Source: Limanda limanda
Lineage: Eukaryota > Chordata > Actinopteri > Pleuronectiformes > Pleuronectidae
Reading direction: 5' to 3'
DNA length: 64,000 bases
NCBI RefSeq assembly: GCF_963576545.1
Contig: NC_083637.1
Location: forward strand, 25,204,507 to 25,268,506
This document shows, in pieces, positions 1-10,507 of this stretch. Made by a program: the position numbers and the translations under genes. The first letter of the stretch is position 1. Every line of letters starts with the position of its first letter. Under the pieces are notes generated by a model. That model saw only the letters and a program-made list of their open reading frames with translations, ran no database searches and was not told the origin of the DNA.

Positions 1-720
1 ACAATAACAATACTTGAATGTGATAAGAACTACCTAAACTGACAAATGATATGGGTATATCAAATAAATGTATTTGAGGTGTACTTTAGGTTTGGCCCAT
101 GTCCCACTAGCCAACACGGAGGAGGCAGGGTTTATGACCTATTCTGCAGGCAGCCACTAGGGCGCGATTGAGCTACATTGCCTTCGCTTACTGGCAGCTG
201 TCATGTCTTCAATCTTAACACACAAAAGAGAAAGCTTAACTCATTTTTTACAATTTAAGTTTCTGATCTAACCTATTTTACCTAAAAAAAATGATGTACT
301 GTATTTATTCTTATATTTATATATGAGGTTTTTACTTTTGTTCTTGATTTCACAATTTGACTGTTTCTTCTTTGTGTTTTCTCTGTGTCTTGCAATGTTT
401 TGAATGAATATAGTCTAATGGTTTATTCTAGTACCCTAATGAAACGTGTAACAGCTGGTGTAAACATCAGTATGAGTCAGCAGTTGACAACAGCTGTGTG
501 TGCTTATTGTATACATTTAAATAAGTTATTTTATTTTTAGATATATTCTCATGTGGCCCCTTTTTTGTATTTTTATCACAGCCTTTGATTTGCAATTTAT
601 TTTCCATCTCGTCTCTTGTTCATACTTGCCACAGTACAAGATCTACAAATAAATATGAATTGCTTTTATGGGATGAGTGTGAAAGCAGCTCAGGTTTGTT
701 GCTGTTAAATCTCCACACTG
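1..720. other. AT-rich flank without recognisable coding gene
   Basis: No open frame or family similarity is visible. The stretch is AT-rich. It contains an AATAAA hexamer on the plus strand near 645-650, so it could include the 3' UTR of a plus-strand gene lying before the window. That is a guess from one hexamer only. Confidence 0.3.
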
Positions 721-748
721 GTTTTACTGAGGCTGCTTCCTGTTAGAG

Positions 749-818
749 GAGGAGGAGGGAGGAGGGAAGAGGGAGGAGGGAGGAGGGAGGAGGGGGGGGG
801 AGGAGGAGGAGGAGGAGG
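749..818. repeat. Purine-only GGA/GGGA tract at promoter of first bZIP gene
   Basis: About 70 bases on the plus strand are almost pure G and A, made of GGA and GGGA units with a run of eight to nine G. The tract sits just before the inferred noncoding first exon of the first NFIL3-like gene. Such tracts can form triplex or G-quadruplex DNA and bind SP/KLF or MAZ-type factors. It is not a gene: the proline-rich minus-strand frames across it are an artefact of the repeat. Confidence 0.8.
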
Positions 819-819
819 G

Positions 820-999
820 GTCAGCCAGGGTGAGTATCCGACCCCAGCTGAACCGATGAGCTGAGGGAAGAAGCGACACAGAGATGCGGAGCTGAGTTTT
901 GCGAGGAGCAGAAACCTCCGGACGAGCTGTGGAGCTCCACATGTCTCCTGCGTGACCGGACCCGAGCTTCTCATCACACAGCCCAGCTCCTGTCTGACT
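820..999 (+). other. Inferred noncoding exon 1 of first NFIL3-like gene
   Basis: A GC-richer segment ends at a strong splice donor (CTGACT then GTGAGTAT) with the GT at 1000-1001. A matching acceptor (pyrimidine stretch then CACTAG) lies at 1667-1668, followed by 90 bases without an ATG before the coding start at 1759. Vertebrate NFIL3 genes typically have a noncoding first exon and one coding exon, which fits. The 5' limit is not determined. Confidence 0.5.
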
Positions 1000-1758
1000 G
1001 TGAGTATCGTGTCCTCTGTAGTTTCACTTTACTGACACCGGCTTTAATCAGGAGAGTCCATAGTTTTTATCTTTGCACTATGTTGTGTGTAGTATTGAAA
1101 GTGTAATATTGTCTGGATGTATAAGAGTTATCATCCTATACGTGAGTGAACTCATGTTATATCAACATCAACAACAAACCAACAAGCTGATCCGTCATCT
1201 ATTTATGAAGCAGAGTTGAATTAAAAACTCGGTAGAGTTAAGTGTAAATGCCGGGTTAAAGTTATGATCACTGACTCCTAAGCTATTTCTAAAAAGGACA
1301 TTTAAGATAATCGAACATTTCTAATCTTTCACTCCTTTTCTGAAACTTTTTTAAAACTTAAACTTTAAATATATTCTATAAATTACTCTTTCAATGTTTT
1401 TACACAGCATATCCAATGATATAAATATATTATATTGAACATTAACTGTTGAAATTTCAGATTTGATATAAAAACATCAAAATAATGAATATATATCAAA
1501 GTCCTTTTATTCCTCTCAAATACTCAGAAATATCTGCACAATATTTAGTTTTATTATTCATTTTTTATTAGTCTTTCAATGTAAACACAGATGAAATATG
1601 TTAATTAAATGTTTTACAACACTACAAACAAATCCTCATCATATGTATTTGTGTTTCTTCAACACTAGGTGGTGCCATTATCGTGTGTTTCCCTCTGAAC
1701 ATCCAGCCCTCAGTGAGCTGCTGACAGACCCTGGAGCTTCCTGAGGTGTTTGTTGAGC

Positions 1759-3009
1759 ATGATGGGTCAACCCGTGGGAGCCGTCATCCAGGACCTGTTG
1801 GTGCCCTCACTGCTGGGTGAGGAGGGACTGGAGTCCAGACGCCTGGGTGAGGCCTGCGGGTCCTTCACCGATGAAGCCGTTTCCATCCTGACCTCCACGA
1901 GCCAGCGAGCCCGAGGCCTCCTGGGTCGCACCTTTTTGCTCCAGCACAAAGAGAGCGCTGAATCTAAGGCTGGCAGCAGCTGTGATGAAGACGGCGGCAA
2001 TAACATACGCCGCAAACGGGAGTTCATCCCCAGCGAGAAGAAAGACGACGGCTATTGGGACAAGAGAAGAAAAAACAACGAGGCCGCCAAGAGGTCCAGA
2101 GAGAGGCGGCGGGCCAATGACATGGTGCTGGAGAGGCGGGTCCTAGGTCTGCTGGAGGAGAACGCTCGCCTGAGGGCGGAGCTGCTGGCCCTCAAGTTTC
2201 GCTTTGGTCTGGTCAAGGATCCGTCTGACGTGAGCATCCTGCCACTCTCTGTTCCCCTCTGTGCACACCCACCCCCCGCTACAACACATTACTACCAACC
2301 GCACACTGACGGACCCTCATACCTCAACACACAGCAAAGTCCCAGCACCCACCAAATCCCCTCCCAGGCTCAGCAGCAGGCGTCCATCTATGGGCCGAGG
2401 GCAAGCGGGCCTCTGTCAGGTCACAGTGTGTCCGAGGACTCCGGTGTTTCCACCTCAAGCAGCTCAAACATGGGCAGCCCAGTGTTTTTCGAGGACACGT
2501 TGAGTGAACGTGTGGAGCCTTCACCGAGGCAGGTGGCCGAGGAGCAGCAGGGCTACGACTCCCACATATGTCCCGTGGAGGTGCAGTATGTACACAAACA
2601 AGACTCCCATGACGGGCTGAGGAGTCTCCCGCACAAGCTGCGCTTCAAATGTTCCGGTGTCAACAGTGACGTGGGGGAGATGTCTCCTTCCTCTGATAGC
2701 AGACACAGCGAACCACCTGTGGTGACCGTGGGGCCGAACATGCAGGTGAGGAGCCACCAGCCGGCAGCGTGGGACGGTCGGGCGGCGAGTCAGGCCCCGT
2801 GGGCGAGGGAGGAGGCCGGTGGTGGACTCGGGCAGCAGCATCAGGCTCTGTCCTCTGCTTATTATAACTCCTCCTCTTTGCAGAACTCCAGGTACACTAA
2901 GCATCCGACCGAGGACGGCAGTCTCAGGTCGCAGATCAGCTGCTTGTCTCAGGAAGTGGCTCAGCTCAAACGGCTCTTCTCTCAGCAGCTGATCTCCAAG
3001 GTCACTTAA
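1759..3009 (+). CDS. NFIL3/E4BP4-like bZIP transcriptional repressor (first tandem copy)
   Basis: Single-exon coding region of 416 aa. NFIL3 proteins are nuclear basic-leucine-zipper repressors binding TTAYGTAA (D-box) sites in circadian, immune and metabolic genes. The NFIL3 block RRKREFIP...[16 protein letters not shown] lies at residues 84-114. The basic region is about 102-122 and the zipper about 123-150. A conserved LPHKLR motif lies in the second half. The C-terminus has LSQEVAQLKRL, matching the NFIL3 C-terminal LSxEVxxLKRL element. Of the two adjacent start codons I chose the first; both have A at -3. The frame can be extended to a TTG at 1750 but there is no reason to use it. The length is close to human NFIL3 (462 aa). 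It may be the counterpart of mammalian NFILZ rather than NFIL3 itself, so no symbol is given. Confidence 0.93.
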   Translation: MMGQPVGAVIQDLLVPSLLGEEGLESRRLGEACGSFTDEAVSILTSTSQRARGLLGRTFLLQHKESAESKAGSSCDEDGGNNIRRKREFIPSEKKDDGYWDKRRKNNEAAKRSRERRRANDMVLERRVLGLLEENARLRAELLALKFRFGLVKDPSDVSILPLSVPLCAHPPPATTHYYQPHTDGPSYLNTQQSPSTHQIPSQAQQQASIYGPRASGPLSGHSVSEDSGVSTSSSSNMGSPVFFEDTLSERVEPSPRQVAEEQQGYDSHICPVEVQYVHKQDSHDGLRSLPHKLRFKCSGVNSDVGEMSPSSDSRHSEPPVVTVGPNMQVRSHQPAAWDGRAASQAPWAREEAGGGLGQQHQALSSAYYNSSSLQNSRYTKHPTEDGSLRSQISCLSQEVAQLKRLFSQQLISKVT

Positions 3010-3690
3010 AACCAGAACAGAGGAAGATCGGAGGCAAATCAATGCTAACGGACATGTTCCACCTCACATAGTACAAACTGTCAGCTTTCTGCAACAACCC
3101 ACCACTGCTTGAAGACACAACATTGGACATCAGATAGCTGGTGCACACTGTTAGACACAGCATTGCACCTGTGTGTCTGACATGACAGAGCTTGCTTACA
3201 CCCCCACCTGTTTCTCTGTTACAATTCAGTTTAGGGATCTGTTTGTTCAGCAACGATCAGCACACCACAACCAGGAGAGACAACTTTTAAACTAATGCTC
3301 AAGGACTGAAGAACTAAAGGGGATTCATGTGAGAGTCATTGGATCAGGCTGAATTCCAGCGATTTGACAGACAGCAGTAAAAAGAATGTTCAATATTAAG
3401 CATGCAAACCAAACCTCCGTCTCATCATGTTCCACACACCTGTGAACATGTTCAAGTTTCTGTCAACACAAACAAACAGTTGCTCAACCTTTTCAAAGAG
3501 ATAGGTGGGAGTATAACATGATACATTATAATATGTGATACATGTGACGCTTTGGAGTTTACTGTGGTTTTTGTGCTCTTCGCTATATCTGCTTCCCATT
3601 TATGACTGCAAGGTACATACAGAAATCACTGTCATCATCACTGTCCAGCATTGTAACTGTATTTGAAAATAAAAGTATTTTGTTCAAGAG
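3010..3690 (+). other. 3' UTR of first NFIL3-like gene with poly(A) signal
   Basis: After the TAA stop at 3007-3009 no further coding frame is visible. A canonical AATAAA is at 3668-3673, followed by a T- and GT-containing stretch, so cleavage near 3690 is likely. Confidence 0.6.
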
Positions 3691-4652
3691 TCTAGTGAAT
3701 TTTTTAAATTAATTTAATATACCAAAATACTAATGTTGTATTTGTTCTAAAGGTAACATGCATTTTGAGCATGTTTCAACTGCAGTTTGTGTTGCATTAC
3801 AGACTCTGCACAGCGGGGGGGAGCGATGGGAGTTGTGGCTCCAGGGAGAGGGGGGGGGCACTGCTCAACAGTATGAATGGTATCCCAGTTTTCTTTGACA
3901 GCTGAAGTGATATCTTTAGAATTTCATGTATGGCCTTCCTCTCGTTAATAAATTCTGCTAAATGCTATCGCCACCTTGGAATCGACTAAGGTCATTGAGG
4001 AGAAGGGGCGGGGGGGGCAGTGGCACTGAGAGTGCCAGGGAGAAGGGGAGAGGAGTGAGATTACTCTGCATGACGCATCCTCCACGTCAGCAGTAGAAAG
4101 CTATTTTTAGGCCCCAAGTAGCTGCGGTGGAGATTGATTGGCCCGAATGGGAGTGAAGGATGCAGGTTCAGACCACATGAACACCTGGAGACAGACTGGT
4201 ACCGCAGATAGATTCTCAAGGCAGTGGAAATACTGCAGTAAACACTGAATAATGCATTTTAGTATGAATATGATTTATTCGAGTGAATTTTGTTTGAATA
4301 TTTTCATCTATGGGACTCTATTTTTTGCATGAGCACCAGGTGGCGCCAAGTGCCTTTTATCTGCACTGATCACTGACTCATTCATTCATTCATTCATTCA
4401 CAGCAGTGTTACTACAGAGGTCATCTTCTCCATTGTGGTTTCTGGAGTGCTACATCGTGTTTGAAGCAGAGCACTTCCACATTTAAATCATTAATTTCTT
4501 TCTCAATGTGATGCAGGAAGCCGGAGCTTGGAAATTACAATTGTGTGATCAATGCAAATAGATTGTGATGTTTGAGTGTGAGGTAGAATAGGGAGCAGCA
4601 GACACGTGCTGCTGCAGAGACACGGCCATGGCCTTGTTCCTGTCTGCCTCCA

Positions 4653-4688
<36 letters not shown>

Positions 4689-6050
4689 AGTCTTTGTTTA
4701 GATCTTTTGTCTGTGCTCAACCTCCATCCAGCCCAGTCTGCAACCCCCCATGCCACACAGGAGCGAGCGAGAGCCTTTCGGTTGCTAGGCAGGCACCACC
4801 ACAGTTGCCAAGGGAATGCCTGCATGCAGAGGCAGCTGCATGCGGCGATGGAGCGGTGCGTTGGGGGTTGGTGGTTCCAGCACAGATATGGTGGGGGGAG
4901 GAGGTAGACAAGTTCAAGGCCGACGTTTCCCCCAACATAGTCTAATGGGGGAGGGGGGTGGGGGGGTGATGGTGTGTGTGTGTATATAGACAGAGAGGGG
5001 GAAGGGATGTAAGGGAGAAAATGGGTTGGAGGTGGATGTGTGCTTGATACAAAACAGGGCTGACGTAACCGCACATGAAGTCCGGTGGTTCGAGGACAAC
5101 AGGCTCTGAGGGATAATAAATAGAAAAGCTCCCGAGCAGATGATACACTTCCTCTGCCTGTGTTGATAAACAAAAACACAGAAGATGAACTGGCTAAATC
5201 CTGAAAGATAATGGAAATGATGGACTGTTGTGTGATTTATTGTTTTATTATTATATTATTTTAAATCATAGTGATTTGATTGTCAATTTCTCATCAAGGT
5301 TTCTTGGAAAAAATGGAATTTATTTCAACAAAAATCTATAGATCAAAATCTTATCCCTGACCATGGAAAAATGAATACAAAATGAAATTGATATTTATTT
5401 AAAGCAGGAGAAATAATCAAAAATAATTAAAATGAATCATAGCCTATGTTTTTACAATAATATCCTCTGCTGTCTGCCACTGCAAACATGACTGATCCTA
5501 CAGAAAGAATCTGAAGGCCATCAGGATGAATTCACACTATGTGTATGAGGCATAAACATAATAGAATAAAATAGAAAGGCATGCTTCCATAAATTATTCC
5601 CTGGGAAATGAAGGTATATTTTCATAAACCTCTCAGAATTGAACGCAATATCGAGGGACAAAAAAATGTATGGATCCACCCCCTGATCCGGGTCTTCACC
5701 AAACTGTTTCTCCACCAACAAAAACAGGAAAAGGATGCTGACTGTCAGAATTAAAACACTTTTTAATAACATTATACAAGTGTATAAATCTGCTAGAATA
5801 AAAACAATAATATTATATCTATGTAACAGTATCAAACAAAACTGTTATGTTATAAATATAATGAAGAACAGCAGATGTGTTGTTGCTTGTACTTTGTGAT
5901 ATTTTGCGCTGTAGAGAAGAAATAGCAATATGCTATAATTTAAAGAACATTTCAAACATCAAGCTCCAGATGTATCTCTACACAGCGGTGGATTTGGAAG
6001 CAGTGAGTTTATTCTGTTTATATAGCCAAATATCCTCAATTATACATTTG
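3691..6050. other. Intergenic region between the two bZIP genes, first part
   Basis: No convincing coding frame. It holds an ATTC microsatellite (about 4376-4399), a CAA microsatellite (about 4653-4688) and a GC-rich block at 4000-4180 with a MEF2-type motif CTATTTTTAG at 4101-4110. Two RFX-like half sites (GTTGCTAGGCA near 4782 and GTTGCCAAGGGAA near 4804) also lie here. The frames across the CAA run on either strand are repeat-driven. Confidence 0.5.
4653..4688. repeat. (CAA)n microsatellite
   Basis: Uninterrupted CAA triplets, about twelve units. On the minus strand it reads TTG and creates spurious leucine- or cysteine-rich frames. Confidence 0.95.
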
Positions 6051-6531
6051 CCTTGAAGGGAATGTTCACCGAAAAAATTAATATGCACCCGTTACCTGCT
6101 CAACACTATGTCAATGGAGGGGTGGGTGAAGGGTTTGAGTCCACAAAACACTTGAGGAGTCTCAGGGGTAAACTGTTTTTCAGCAAAAGAGACCTCTTCT
6201 TCAGACAAAACAATTTATCGCCCAAGTGTCCACAAGCCCGACATTCATGTTCGATCAAGTTTAAGCCTAAAATTCCACTACAGGAAGTAGCAATCCTAGC
6301 GGGTGCCATTGGGTGAGAGTGTGTGTGGTGTTCAGAGGAGGCCATCTGAGGACATGCAGGCTTAAACCGTGGTGTAAACCTTCAATTGTATCTGATCCGG
6401 CTGTGATGCTGTTTACCCCTGAGACTCCAGAAGTGTTTTGTGGACTCAAACCCTTCACCCACCCCTTCATCCGCATAGTGGTGAGTAGATTATGAGTGAA
6501 TTTAAATATTCAGCGAACTATCCCTTTATGG
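6051..6531. mobile_element. Non-autonomous DNA transposon (MITE-like) with ~120 bp inverted repeats
   Basis: The left arm (6051-6173) and the reverse complement of the right arm (6411-6531) share a long stretch ending in GGGGTAAAC, with GGGTGGGTGAAGGGTTTGAG in both. The outer ends carry AGGGAATGTTCACC and AGGGATAGTTCGC, the usual ends of a family abundant in teleosts. The interior of about 240 bp has no transposase. The superfamily is not certain from the ends alone. Related fragments occur near 33032-33099 and 45403-46170. Confidence 0.85.
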
Positions 6532-7054
6532 TGCTTTCTAATATTTGCATACACACCCTCTGGTTTAAACTTACCAGTAACCGTCCTGCATTAACAATCC
6601 TACTAAAGCCAACAAAAGGGTTATCAGCAAATAGCACATTAGGCATCATAGGTAAAAGTGTTCATTAACCAGCAGATTGCCTTGTACTCATATTATTGTA
6701 CAACTATTACGTATGTACAACTACTTTATAAAAATGTATACTGGAGTTATTCAAGGTGGAGCTTGTAAATACTTACTATGTGCTACAATAAAAGCAAAAA
6801 GCGCAAAGTATTCCTCTGAAATCAAGTGTAAGTTAAAAGTACCTGGACAGAATATGACCTCTGCTAGCATGCCCCAGGCCTGTGGACATTTGGTTGATGA
6901 GGACGATGATCTGTAGCTGGCCATGATCTAAAACAAATTTGTAAAACAGTTTTTATGCGAACCCTGTTTATATTATGTCATAGCTGCATTGTTACACACT
7001 CACATTGTAGTTGTATCTGAGGACACTCAGTGACATAATACATTCCCTAGCACC

Positions 7055-7511
7055 TCACCCTAACCGTAACCATCCAAACTAAATGCCTAACCCTAACCCA
7101 AACCTCATTCTAACATTTTAAACCGAGTCTTAACCCTCAAACAGCCCACTTAAAAAGCGAGGACCGGCCCAAATGTCCTCACTTTCCAAAAATGTCCCCT
7201 TTCTAAAAAATGTCCCCACTTTCCAAAAATGTCCTCACTCTAAGAAACGTGTACAGGATCACACGCATTCACAAAGGTCGTTATCGGGATGAATGAATTA
7301 AAGAAATAAATAATTGTGCGAGGACCGGCCCAAATGTCGCCACTTTCCAAAAATGTCCCCTTTCTAAAAAATGTCCTCACTTACCAAAAATGTCCCCTTT
7401 CTAAAAAATGTCTCCACTTTCCAAAAATGTTCACACTCTAAGACACACAGGAACACAAGCATTCACAAAGGTCGTTATCGGGATGAATGAATTAAAGAAA
7501 TAAATAATTGT
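7055..7511. repeat. CCTAACCC-like tract followed by a two-unit tandem duplication
   Basis: Bases 7055-7140 contain degenerate CCTAACCC units. They run into a block with GAGGACCGGCCCAAATGTCC and repeated AATGTCCCC/ACTTTCC phrases. The unit from the GAGGACCGG phrase through a CATTCACAAAGGTCGTTATC phrase occurs twice (about 7157-7318 and 7319-7511). This resembles a dispersed teleost repeat, not a telomere. Confidence 0.8.
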
Positions 7512-7603
7512 GGTTTTGTATCAATAAACATAAATAATCACAAGTTAAAAAAGAAACGATGAGAGACAAATAGGTGCTCTGACACCGAGTCTGTGCTCAA
7601 GGA

Positions 7604-7686
7604 CAGGCTGTTACCTCTATGGCTGTTACCTCTATGGCTGTTACCACAGGCTGTTACCTCTATGGCTGTTACCACAGGCTGTTACA
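7604..7686. repeat. 15-bp minisatellite (GGCTGTTACCTCTAT-type)
   Basis: Five to six head-to-tail units of about 14-15 bases alternate between endings CTCTAT and CACA, all sharing GGCTGTTACC. It lies about 300 bp before the inferred first exon of the second bZIP gene. A CA/GA-rich stretch follows at 7780-7875. Confidence 0.85.
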
Positions 7687-7907
7687 TGCCATCAATGGAC
7701 GCCTCGCTAACACGCTGCAGAGCGCATCCATGTGCGTGTTATGAACTTCAGCTCAGGGATGAAGGTGGAGAGAAAGCACGCACACACACACACACACACA
7801 GAGGAAGAGAGAGAGGGAGATAGAGAGAGAGAGAGACAGAGAGAGGGAGAGGTAGATCGAGAGAGGAGAGACAGAGGACAGAAACGTGACTAGGCAGCAT
7901 AAGAGCT

Positions 7908-7917
7908 GTTACGCAAC
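7908..7917. promoter_or_regulatory. NFIL3/C-EBP-like site in promoter of second bZIP gene
   Basis: GTTACGCAAC differs by one base from the E4BP4 consensus (G/A)T(G/T)A(C/T)GTAA(C/T). It lies just before or within the inferred first exon of an NFIL3 gene. C/EBP-family factors could bind equally well. Confidence 0.35.
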
Positions 7918-7929
7918 CGCTGACCTACT

Positions 7930-8233
7930 AACACATATTTCTGGAAAGGGATCCGGGGAAGTGGAGCAGAGAGTCCGGCGGCACGCAGCGCACCGGCAGC
8001 CCGAGCCAGCACAGAGCCACACAGCCCCCCCACTGACGGAGCCCGGCACACACACACGGACCACCGCACACTTGTTTCTCTTCCATTTCCACCCCCCCCC
8101 CCCCCCTCCGTTTTGCTTTTTCGGGAGGTTTCCTGTAAGAAGAGGAGGAAGAAGACAGAAGGGGACGAGCAGACGAGGAAGCAGGAGCCAGACAGCTTTG
8201 TGTCGGGGACTCTTTTCTTTCTTCTCCTCCGAG
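7930..8233 (+). other. Inferred noncoding exon 1 of second NFIL3-like gene
   Basis: A GC-rich, CpG-containing segment ends at a strong donor (CTCCGAG then GTACGTGCG) with the GT at 8234-8235. The matching acceptor (pyrimidine tract then AACTAG) is at 13125-13126, giving an intron of about 4.9 kb before the coding exon. The frames on both strands here are GC- and repeat-driven and resemble no known protein. The 5' limit is not determined. Confidence 0.5.
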
Positions 8234-8676
8234 GTACGTGCGAGGCGAGCCGCTGTTGTGTGTTTTCTTTGTGTCCTCTACACAATGTGCGGTGTGCTTG
8301 AACCTGTGTGTGTGTGTGTGTGTGAGTATGTGGACATGATGCTCCCGGGTGGTGTCCACATGGCGGCTCTCTCTCTCTCTCTCTCTCCGGGCTGAGCCGG
8401 GACTTGGAGACGCTCGCCGCCGCCGCTTTGTGTGGGATGACAGGGAAATGTGCGGAGTGGCTCTTCCGCCGCTGTCGCGTTCTCCCCCCTCTCTTTGTGT
8501 TCTCCTCGGAACACGAGGCAGGAGGTGCACACTGGCCACTCTCCACACCGCGGGTTCAATGTCAAGGCGACGTGGTTTCCTCCATGCGGGTGTTTTCCAG
8601 GGAACGAGTGTTGTCTGGTTCCCGCAGACACACCGGGTTTATTTCAGCTCGGGCACGTGGTCTGCTGCGCTATGTA

Positions 8677-10507
8677 TGTACGTGTCCGGTGTTTTCTATT
8701 ATTGCAGAGATTTTTTTTTAAAAGAATCTCTCCATCTGATGGAAGCATCACGGCTTCTTTTAACATACCAATTCATTACGAGTGTATTATTTTGGGACAC
8801 ATTTGAACAAAATCTGTAAAAAAATTCATTCAAGATTTAAGATAAATGAAGCCAATTTATAATATACAGAAAAGATGGCAGGAATATAGATCCTTTATTA
8901 TTATTATTGTTTATTATTTATAGTAGATAATTTTGGGAAAACTGGATCAACTGAATGTCTCCATTAAATCTCCTGTTCCCCCACATGTGTCCATCATCAA
9001 CCTCTTTCAGGTTACATCACTGTAATACATGTTCAAAGTAGAAAAATTAGCACACGATGTCTGATTTCTGTTGTGTGAGTCAGTGGATGGATATTTTTTT
9101 GTTGTGTGTTTGTCCTGAGGTGTGTTGAGTAAAGCACAGAGCCTCTCTTTCAGGGAGTTGGAGACTATGACATAACCAGGCACACAGCAGGGAGAAGCCA
9201 TAAACTGCAGCTCTCTCCTGGGACAGCCAGGCCAGTAATTGATTCCCGTTCACACCCTGTGCTTCCTTCCCACCCCTCCGTACCCACAGTCACACCACAC
9301 ACTTATTTCGGAGGGAGAGCGATGTTTAGGAAGATTGTATTCTACTGCCACGCTTCTATCCAGTGAGGTGACACAGCTGCTCGGTGTGTGCGAGCTATTT
9401 TTAACTTGCTCAGTCTTTTGTGCTCTAGAGAAAACATGGGAGAAGGAAAAAAAAAGCAGAAGTGAGGCTAAAGCAGATGGAACAGTGTTTCCTGTTTTGG
9501 GCACACACCAAAAAAAAGGTTGCCTCCCAAGATCCCAGCGAGGTCTTTGCCAGGGCCTTTGTTGTGAAATGAGAACAGCAAGTGAACATCCAGGATGTGA
9601 TGCAATGTGTGGAAACTCCTGTGTGGCGAAGGGCAGGCATAGTTCTGGTGAGCCCTTAGTCCGCCCGGCTGCCAGCTGGTCTGGTTTCCAGGGGCGTCTG
9701 CATTGCTCTGTCCCAGCCGGCCCCCTGAATGTAGGTCAGACGGGTTTCTGGGTGAGGAGGAGACACATGGGGTATACGGGGCGAGGCGTGGACTACTTTG
9801 TCCTCTCTGTCTGTCGCTCTGAGGAATCCAAGTCCACATACTCATGCAGGGTTTAGTAACTCTAGCTATTTACCCGGTTCTCTCAGTTGACTGCCTGTGA
9901 ATTAATGTGTTAGTACACATTTTTTTAATCTTTTTGAATCTGCTGTGTGTAAAGCAGGTAAAACCATTGACTTGTTAGTAAAGATGTGAAGATGTGGGAA
10001 TTCAGATTTAAGGGAAAAGGATCACATGTTTCTAATAGAAGAACAAGGAGGTTTAACATGATTAAATAGGTAATATGTACGTGTACGGTGTTTTCTATTA
10101 TTGCAGATATTTTTTTTAAAGGAATCTCTCCATCTGATGGAAGCATCACGGCTTCTTTTAACATTCCATTTCACTTAGAATGTATTATTTTAGGACACAT
10201 TTGAACAAAATCTATAAAAAAAATGTATTCAAGATTTAAGATTAATTAAGCCAATTTATAATATACATAAGAGATGGAAAACAGCCTCATATTTTAAGAA
10301 TATAGATCCTTTATTATTGTTGACTGACTGTGGATCAATGTGTTAGTACATTTTTTTAATCTTTTTGAATCTGCTGTGTGTAAGCAGGTAAAACCACTGA
10401 CTTGTTAGTAAAGATGTGAAGATGTGGGAATTCAGATTTAAGTGAAAAGGATCACATGTTTCTAATAGAACAAGTAGGTTTAACATGATTAAATAGCTAA
10501 TATGTAC
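8677..10507. repeat. Rearranged local duplication A-X-B-A'-B' in intron 1
   Basis: Segment A (about 8677-8911) recurs as A' (about 10077-10319), both beginning GTACGTGT and sharing GGAAGCATCACGGCTTC. Segment B (about 9886-10080) recurs as B' (about 10319-10507), sharing GATGTGAAGATGTGGG. A' is inserted exactly between B and B'. The simplest reading is a tandem duplication of a block A-X-B, with the roughly 1 kb middle X (8912-9885) lost from the second copy. Copies differ by scattered substitutions and small indels. Confidence 0.88.

Noticed and set aside
705..977. Proline-rich minus-strand frames near 0.7-1 kb
   Set aside because: They arise from the GGA/GGGA purine tract read in reverse; no domain, no splice context.
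4535..5179. 214-aa minus-strand frame
   Set aside because: Contains a repeat-driven Cys run from the CAA microsatellite and pyrimidine-rich low-complexity sequence; no family resemblance.
7055..7140. Telomere or interstitial telomeric sequence
   Set aside because: Units are degenerate, do not form TTAGGG arrays and pass directly into a dispersed-type repeat.
7886..8548. Long overlapping frames on both strands near 8 kb
   Set aside because: GC-rich first-exon and CpG region; frames on both strands with low-complexity runs and no recognisable domain.
9239..9856. 205-aa plus-strand frame in intron 1 of second bZIP gene
   Set aside because: No conserved motif, no splice signals tying it to a transcript, and it starts inside an intron; could be chance.
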